A stretch of DNA of 64,000 nucleotides, from positions 1,240,029,001 to 1,240,093,000 of the forward strand of contig CM057452.1 of NCBI GenBank assembly GCA_016271365.2. Direction: 5' to 3'. The translations under genes were made by a program, and so were the position numbers. Position 1 is the first letter of the stretch. Every line of letters begins with the position of its first letter. Of the stretch, positions 57,900-64,000 are shown in pieces. The notes under the pieces are model-generated. The model was not told the DNA's origin. It worked only from the letters and a program-made list of their open reading frames with translations, and did no database searches. The DNA is from Neoceratodus forsteri (taxonomy: Eukaryota; Chordata; Ceratodontiformes; Ceratodontidae).

Positions 57900-58534
57900 A
57901 GGCATATATGATATCAGATATCCATAAAATAATTGATTCTTAGTATACAGACACATATCTAGTTTCAGTATAATGACTTAAAGCAGGTCATAGCATGCAC
58001 TGATTAGTCCTTAGCAGTTATATGTCTTTCTTCTTCAATAGGTTTATCTAGAGGCACTTTTAATGAGAATCAACTAATCAAAGTTGCAACTGCTTCCACT
58101 ATTCTTGGGATGATTGTACTGCAGAAGTCAATGGAAGTGGAACATCTCTCCAAACATCCTCAAATGATGAACTGAGTTCCAAAATACTTGTCTTGTTTTC
58201 AGTCACCAACTGCTTCAGTCGTTGTTCTGCATACATACTGTACACTATCGTATAAAAATAAAAGAACATTTAATAAGGATGACATTGTGATTAGCATTCC
58301 AGGATTATTTCACGAATATATTAAGCAAACTATTGCTAGAGCCAGTAAGGCTGCAGCTGAGGAATATCAGGGCTGAGGCTACCTGAAAAGGCTCCTTTGT
58401 CCTTGTGCTTCTGACCCCCTCTCCAGTCATCTGTGATGGGCCTCCTGGTGGTGCCCAAATCCTGTTTACAACTGTCTTGGGACCACATATTTATGGTGAC
58501 AGCATCACTGTTTTTTGAATCCTCTGCAATTATA
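57900..58534. other. No gene seen, unassigned
   Basis: No supported gene or repeat. Confidence 0.5.
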
Positions 58535-58830
58535 TCAGGGATGCCCACTCGCTGGAGGTGTTTAAGCAGGGTCTAAAGCCTCATTTGTTTTTGCAGGCTT
58601 TTTGAATTAACCATCTACTGTAGCCTCTAGACTGTGTTATCACTATGATCTGAAACCTTCTTCCTCTTCCCCAAGAGCTTTATTTATTTAACATCTGCTT
58701 TTTAAATTGTTCTGTGTTGGTGTAATGTAGTTTTTGTAAGGTGTCTTCAGCCAGCAGCATACACACCAAATAACTGAAGATAGTACTATTACTATTACTA
58801 CTACTACTATTATTAATACTACTTCTTTGA
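58535..58830 (+). mobile_element. L2-clade LINE 3' end
   Basis: Short 3' fragment: the line LEVFKQGLKPHLFLQAF (about 58550-58605) is the usual L2 C-terminus. It is followed by a T-rich UTR ending TGTAATGTAGTTTTTGTAAGG, and then a (TAC/TAT)n tail at about 58780-58828. Confidence 0.7.
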
Positions 58831-59439
58831 CCAATAACCACCCACATACAGTGGAAGGCTTAATCATCCATTGTTTTTCCAAAATAAAGTTCCACCAGAT
58901 CTGACTGGGAGTAGGATTTCCCAAGTGGATTGTAGTCCAGACATTATTTTCATCAAAGTGTTCCAGCTTGGAAACATTTTTCATACAGTTGTAGCATTTT
59001 GACATTGGTAGATGCATGCCGAGTACATGAACTGTTGCACTGTTTTCACTGTTTTCAGCAGTTTAAAGAAAAAAATGTTTTTGTGAAGCAGGAACAGTTC
59101 TGTAAATAAAAGCACCATTGGCAAACTAGCATGCAAAACATAAGGGTAGGATGGATTAACTTAAGGGTACTCAACTAAAGATTGAAAATACAGATGTTGT
59201 GGTGCATTGGGAATTGCCCACAGAGGGAGAAGGTGGGGGCTAGTGGGGCCTATTGTGGAGAATATGGCTGGGGGAGGCAGATTAGTGTGGTGAGCTCTAG
59301 GAGATGCCCTGTGGCAAAACAGGTCCATTAAAGGGGACACCCGTGTCTTGTGCCCATACCCAAGGGTTCCCCCTTCAGTGGGCAGGTATTCAATGTACCA
59401 GCCTCATCTACCTATCCTTCCTAGGCAGCGTTATGCAAT
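58831..59439. other. No gene seen, unassigned
   Basis: No supported feature. The last 60 bp or so before the L2 endonuclease may be L2 leader sequence. Confidence 0.45.
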
Positions 59440-60920
59440 GCCAGATCTATGAAGAACAAGATGGTAATTATTGCTGATCTTGTTTCAGCAGCTGATCTGG
59501 CTTAAATAATCAAGACCTGGGTGGATGAGAATGCTGACCTATTATTGGAATCAGCAGTTTATTCTGGGTTCTCAGTGATCCACTGCCTGAGAAAGGATCA
59601 TAGAGGTGTAGGTGTGGCAATTTGTTTTAAATTGGACTTGCACTTCACGGCTCGCCAAATGGGAACAACAAAATCCTTTGACTGTGTGGCCATTCAAGGG
59701 GTTGCAGGTGAAGGTTGCAGGATCTTTCTCGTTTACCATCCTTTGGGGAATGAGAAGGAACTCCATCAGGAAGCCATGGATTTCATTGTCAAACTGGTAT
59801 TGGAGTCTCCCAGATAGATTATTCTGGGCAACTTCATTACCTGGGTCCATGACGAACTCTCACTGTTTGGACAAGACTTCCTCCAGTTAATGCATTCACT
59901 TAGTCTGACACAGGTGGTTACCTCTGCAACCCATGTACACAGCCAGTCTCTGGACTTTGACTTCTCATTGGGATTGGAGTTCATTGACCACATGGTGGAA
60001 CCAATCACATGGTGGAGCCACTATATGGTGAGGTTCTTGTTTGAATCCCCCCAACAGACCTTCTCCTATGGAGATGGTCCAGTACCACCCTTCAAGGGGT
60101 TTAACTCTTCAAGGTCTTATGGCCTATCAGGTATGATTAGTGCTTGCAATGAGCAGAGGGAGTTGGTATCAACCAATAATACAGGTGTTGCCAAAGCTCT
60201 CATTTCTATTGCACCAATCCGTGTTCGACCGCTCACCTCACACCGGAGATCCCCTTGGTTTGATGGGACTGTCAGGGATTTGAAGAAGAGGGGTCTAAGG
60301 TTGGAGCAGTGCTGGCGGAGATCCTGGTATGATGGAGATAAGCTTAGTTTGATGTCTCATTGTAGAGACTATCAATCAGCTATCTCCTGTAAGAAGCCAG
60401 AGTTCTTGTCCAAGCAGATTGATGCAGTAATTAACAGACTAGCTCAGCTCTTCCATACTGTCAATAGGCTATGTAATCCTGCCTGTCTTCAGTCCATGGG
60501 AGCCTTTTCACAATCTAGGTGTGATGAGTTTGCTCTGTTCTTTGCTAATAAGACTGCCTCCTTCAGATCAGGGATCCAGTCAATGCCCTCTGTTGGGGCA
60601 TGCAGTGATGAGCTGGAGTCATGGGCATTCAGTCAGTCTGCTTTGACTTTTATTGGCAGTCATGGATTTCATGAAGGTCATCCAGGAGTTGAAGCTTACC
60701 TACTGTAGTTTGGATCCAGGTCCAACATGCTTTCTTGTAGGGTGTGTTGATTTCATTGGCCTGGTCCTGGCTGGGATAGTCCAGTGTTCTTTTGTGAGAG
60801 GATTCTTTTCTGAGCCCCTGAAGGAGGCAGTGGTAAGATTATTCTTAAGGAAAGCTTCACTAGCCCTGGACTGACTAGCTAACTACAGATCTGTCTCTAA
60901 CCTTTTCATGTATGCTGCTT
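59440..60920 (+). pseudogene. L2 ORF2: endonuclease and linker to RT, broken
   Basis: 5' part of an L2 polyprotein. An AP-type endonuclease remnant (59521-59960) has HRGVGVAICFK, FDCVAIQG and a worn ILGNFITW line where active copies keep GDFN; then SLDFDFSLGLEFIDHM. The linker follows (59890-60708) with VKALISIAPIRVRPL-type, SPWFDGTVRDLKKRGLRLEQ and FALFFANKTA. The fingers begin with FSEPLKEAVVRLFLRKASLA (about 60805-60870) and LANYRSVSNL. The Asn and Ile replacements in the GDFN line would disable the nuclease. RT motifs A-C are lost; Penelope-like DNA follows. Confidence 0.85.
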
Positions 60921-61995
60921 CAGGTTGCCCCAAAATTCTATACCATATAAATTATCCTGGGTCATCCTACAAAGGCAGTCCAGTACAATAAATAATTAAA
61001 TTAGGATGAACTCCACTGAACAGCCAATATTTTCAGCAGAAAAATGCTTTTATTGTTATCCCATCCACACTCAAGCCTCGGGCGACAGTTTCGTAGCTGA
61101 CACCACTTCATCAGGCCCCAAAATGCAGTGTTGTTATCTAGATTCAGAACATACAAAAAGCATCATAAATATACATCTTTAAAAATTCTGTATACACAAC
61201 TTGTGACTTTTCCTCCACCACTGTTATACTTAATATGTTTCTCCCAGTGTCAAATAAAAAACATATTTATGACAGTTTATTTTACATTTTTTACACGTTG
61301 TTTCTGTTTTTTTTTTATATTTATTTTCATGTGCTTTTAATACATGCTATTAACTGGTGCTGCATTGTGTAATTCCGCATACCTTCTTACATCAATTCAT
61401 TTATTTTCCTTCTGTGGAATATAATTCTTGCTTTTAAGTTTTTGTTCCCTCCTCAAGACAGTTTTTATAAAAACCTGAAGGCAAGGAAATTAAAGTCCTA
61501 TAATATATATATCCTTATCTTTATTTTTATATTCCTTGTAACAGATATATACTTTTTATACTTTCTTACTTTTGTGCGTACTTTAAATTACTGGTTACTT
61601 GTTCATGGTTCCTCCCATCAGGTTTTATTGGCCACTCACTCATGGCTCCTTCAAACTCTACTGTTATTTCTTCCTTAATTTGTCTTTACTATTCTGGAGA
61701 AAATGTATACACTTCTATGAATATCTTTCTGCAATCCTTCCAAAGCTGCTTTAACTTTAATTCTCCAAAAATCAATCTTGTATATTTTATTCCTTACCTC
61801 TGCTTTCCTAGTGCAGAAGCACAGATAGCAACAGAGTTCTATATATCCTCTGTTTCTAGAGTTTAATACAACAGAAGCGGTTTTTAGAATCTATTCATTT
61901 GCAACTTCTCATTTGCAAGTACACAGATATTTTACAGGATTTCAAATAGTTTAAAACTCACCAACAAAGCTCATGGAGTCCAGCTGACTTCCTTG
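60921..61995 (-). mobile_element. Penelope-like element, 3' non-coding region
   Basis: On the minus strand this ends in CAATAAAAGCATTTTTCTGC, a GCTGAAAATATTGGCTG line and TCATCCTAATTTAATTATT, preceded by a CTGATGA...GAAAC hairpin region (61080-61118). That arrangement is a common signature of Penelope-like elements' terminal repeats in vertebrates. No coding remnant is visible upstream in the AT-rich 61140-61995 stretch. It splits two L2 fragments. The family call rests on the terminal motif only. Confidence 0.5.
61080..61118 (-). ncRNA. Hammerhead-like ribozyme motif
   Basis: Minus strand reads GGGC, CTGATGA, a 15-nt hairpin, GAAAC, T, GTC, GCCC. GGGC and GCCC form stem I exactly; CTGATGA and GAAA are the conserved core; GTC is the preferred cleavage triplet; stem III is a single C-G pair with a one-base loop. 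Stem II pairs as GTGGT with GCTAC (two wobbles). One extra A lies between CTGATGA and stem II, and stem III is extremely short, so self-cleavage as a monomer is doubtful. Hammerheads are known in Penelope-like elements, often with minimal stem III. Confidence 0.5.
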
Positions 61996-62281
61996 ACAGA
62001 TCTTTGTTGAGACTGTCGGGTGTTCATTAGAGACTGAGGTGTTTACAGACACCCTGAAGGAGGTGGTTGTCTGCCCCCTTTTAAATACTGTAAATCGTCT
62101 TTTGACCCTGACTGTCTAGCAAACTATAGGCCTGTCTGTAGCCTGCCTTTTGAGGATGAGGTTATTGAGAAGGCAGTTGTGTTGCAGCTCAAAGATCATC
62201 TTACCACCAATGATATTTATGATCTTCTATAGTCTGGTTGCAGGAAGACGAATAGTACTGTGACATCATTGGTTCAGGTAC
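61996..62281 (+). pseudogene. L2 reverse transcriptase fragment
   Basis: A second L2 piece covering the fingers: TDTLKEVVVCPL (about 62045-62080), DCLANYRPVCSLPFEDEVIE (about 62110-62170), QLKDHLTTNDIYDLL (about 62185-62230) and a motif-A-proximal TSLVQVLND. It repeats the DTLKEVV line already present at 60805, so it belongs to a different copy from 59440-60920. It is cut by the inverted-repeat element at 62282. Confidence 0.8.
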
Positions 62282-62672
62282 TTAATGACTAGAAATGCAT
62301 CAAAATTAAATTTCACCATGAAATTGCCACGTAATTGTCAATTTCACTGGGCAAAATGTTACATGAAATTGCAGCATAATTTCACAGTTTCACCTGCAAT
62401 TTTGCCCATCGCTGCTGGCCACCACAAATCCAATTGAACTGCCCCAGCCCCCAAAATACACAAGTTACCCTGCACCCCCCATTTGTTTTATTAAAAAAAA
62501 AGTGTACCCTCCACTCCCTGGTTTCTTGTGGTCCACCCCGGCTATCACCAGCTGTAATAATATTAAATAAGCACTCCCCCATCAAGTTAGTCTGCCTCCT
62601 CTGTCTGTTTTATAAAAAAAAAAATTTTAGCAATTTCTCGGCAAAATTTAATTTTGCTGCATCTCGTCATTA
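62282..62672. mobile_element. Inverted-repeat element (hAT-like MITE)
   Basis: Ends pair over about 40 bp: TTAATGACTAGAAATGCATC then AAAATTAAATTT on the left, and TTAATGACGAGATGCAGC then AAAATTAAATTT inward from the right. The left subterminal zone is full of GAAATT and AATTTCAC repeats, like the end near 31054. The middle (62450-62610) has a GGTTTCTTGTGGTCCACCCC line resembling the 60-bp minisatellite. No coding sequence. Confidence 0.75.
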
Positions 62673-63264
62673 AAAAAAAAACACCGTCCACTCCCCGGTG
62701 TCTAGTGGACCCCCAACCCCATCAATAGATAGTAGCACCCACCCAGCTCTCCCCCAGTAACCAGATCAAGCCACCAGCACAGCCCTCCACTCATCTCCAT
62801 GGCCAGCAGCCTGACTCAGCACCTCTGGGTGCTTAAATGAATGAATGAATAAGCGCAGTATGCACTCATTCATTCAAGTGCTCAGCGCACCTCACTATTT
62901 GCCCGAGGTGTCGCTGAGGTGTGTCTGTCATGGGAATGGCAGCAGCAGAGGACAGAGAGACTGTGATCCAGCCAGCCAAGAAGCATTTCTTGGTGTTGTG
63001 ATCTCCTGACATCAAGGCATACGCTGACATCTGCCACTCCCCCTGAGCACTGTGCCCTGTGCCCTGACATCTCTGCTGTGCTCCCAGCCTCTGCTAGGGG
63101 CCGGCAGGTGCCAGTGCACATCCCCATCCTTCCCTCAGTTGAAGGAGAGCTGTCCCCAGATGCTTCATCCTCCTTTCTCTGGCTGGCCCTCCAGCGACCC
63201 AAGTTTGTTCCCCAACCAGGTTGCCAGTGTCACAGATGGAAATCCAACCACTGTGCCAGTGGGC
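62673..63264. other. GC-rich unassigned DNA with a hairpin
   Basis: Contains CCCGGTGTCTAGTGGACCCCC at 62694, a relative of the 60-bp minisatellite unit. It also has an inverted repeat at 62833-62878 (AATGAATGAAT... against ...ATTCATTCAAG) within a wider pair of GCACCTC/GAGGTGC-like arms. The open frames on both strands of about 63050-63350 look incidental. Confidence 0.5.
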
Positions 63265-63267
63265 CAG

Positions 63268-63309
63268 CCTAGCAAGGCATTTGACACAGTCCCACACAAA
63301 AGATTAAGG
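63268..63309 (+). mobile_element. CR1 motif A fragment, about 40 bp
   Basis: AGCAAGGCATTTGACACAG followed by TCCCACACAAAAGATTA is nearly identical to 282-315 of the first CR1 copy. It encodes SKAFDTVPHKRL. A sliver this small is probably left by truncation or rearrangement at the Penelope-like junction. Confidence 0.8.
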
Positions 63310-63319
63310 GGAAGAAAGA

Positions 63320-64000
63320 TTAGAAACAAAACTTTACTGCAAAGAAATGGATAGGAATACTTTATTACATTTCACTAGTTTTCACGATCCCAAACTAAAG
63401 TAGTGTATTCTGAAATCACAGATCATGACAGCTAAAACGAATAGTAGTACAGAACAGGAATTTCAAAAGGAAACAGAAAGAATGGCAGACATATTCTACA
63501 AGAGGGGTTACAAGAGGACTAGCATAGAAACAGCTATAGCTGAAGTAACAGATATCCCAAGAAGGGAGTTATTCAGAGAAAAGAAAGAGGAAGCCACAGG
63601 AAATAGAACAGTGTTCTCTGCGGCCTACAGTCATCTTAGTGGAAGCATTAAAAAAACATTGACCAATAAATGGCACATATTACAAACAGGGAACAGTACA
63701 AATTGGAGATTTAGATAATTACCTCTGGTTACATCAAAAAGAAACCAAACATTAAGGGACAAACTAGTGCACACAACTCATCATGTTCCCAAAATACAGC
63801 ACAAACAACTGCTTTTAGGCCCCTTAAAAAACAGAAGCTATCCATGTGGTCAGTGTTTCCAATGTGGAAACACAAACAGGAAACAATACTTTGAATATCT
63901 GTATACAAATAAGAAACATGAGATAAAACAGCACATCACATGTAATTCGCATCACATAATTTACATTTTACAATGCTCACATGATAGATCGTATGTGGGG
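63320..64000 (+). pseudogene. Penelope-like element C-terminus: linker and start of GIY-YIG
   Basis: Penelope-like elements join an RT to a C-terminal GIY-YIG endonuclease that nicks the target. Here the frame from about 63404 reads EFQKETERMADIFYKRGYKR (about 63458-63515), NKWHIL and, past a single TAA at 63716-63718, KRNQTLRDKLV (about 63738-63770). Then come a CGQCFQCGN Cys pair (about 63848-63875), HITCNSHHIIYILQC (about 63930-63975) and SYVG at the window edge. The last two lines are the GIY and YIG-like parts of the nuclease. The catalytic Arg and Glu lie beyond 64000. RT motifs are absent upstream, so the copy is 5' truncated near 63310. Confidence 0.85.

Noticed and set aside
63052..63354. 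Open frame of 100 codons leading into the CR1 sliver
   Set aside because: The frame crosses from unassigned GC-rich DNA into CR1 by chance; no motif before the CR1 part.

Overview
This 64 kb stretch looks like intergenic or intronic DNA from a large, transposon-packed vertebrate genome. The main lineages are CR1, L2, Rex1-like and L1/Tx1-like LINEs, a Penelope-like element, a Ngaro (DIRS-order) retrotransposon, hAT transposons with small non-autonomous relatives, and a tRNA-headed SINE. This mix, and CR1 3' ends in repeats of TCTATGTT, fits a lungfish or an amphibian (caecilian or salamander). I cannot fix the species from sequence alone. I see no intact host gene. Every coding stretch carries stops or frameshifts, so nearly all entries are relics.

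Layout. 1-1461: CR1 3' part (+), then a 279-bp tandem array. 3083-7645: an L2 (-) abutting a CR1 (-) that is broken by two insertions. 9444-11886: a non-coding foldback-type element with 60-bp repeats in opposed arrays. 12976-15605: a Rex1-like LINE (+) split by a 429-bp hAT element with a perfect 8-bp target duplication. 16083-19768: a CR1 relic (-), then an L1/Tx1-like LINE (+). 19905-27936: a nearly full-length Ngaro (-) with the A1 ... B1 A2 B2 split direct repeats, gag, RT-RNase H, tyrosine recombinase and an SGNH hydrolase; a SINE sits in its 5' part. 27937-31640: tandem repeats and a BED-finger/coiled-coil relic. 31948-37597: an autonomous-type hAT relic with tandem arrays upstream.

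38264-38697: a SINE. 39246-41060: an apparently spliced relic of a P2X7-like C-terminal domain gene. 43400-48924: an old CR1 opened by nested insertions, including a younger CR1. 50204-51935: a 1.7 kb non-autonomous hAT-like element. 54360-57375: a second foldback element with 60-bp arrays, containing a Rex1 relic. 57565-57887: a 323-bp insertion with 70-bp direct terminal repeats around a tRNA-like sequence. 58535-62281: L2 relics, interrupted by Penelope-like 3' DNA carrying a hammerhead-like motif. 63320-64000: the C-terminal linker and start of the GIY-YIG domain of a Penelope-like element, cut by the window edge.

These parts do not form a host pathway. They make a stratified insertion record, and several relative ages can be read from who interrupts whom. 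The most informative items are the complete Ngaro with its hydrolase, the tRNA-bearing terminal-repeat element, the hammerhead-like motif, the 60-bp foldback family and the spliced P2X7-like relic.
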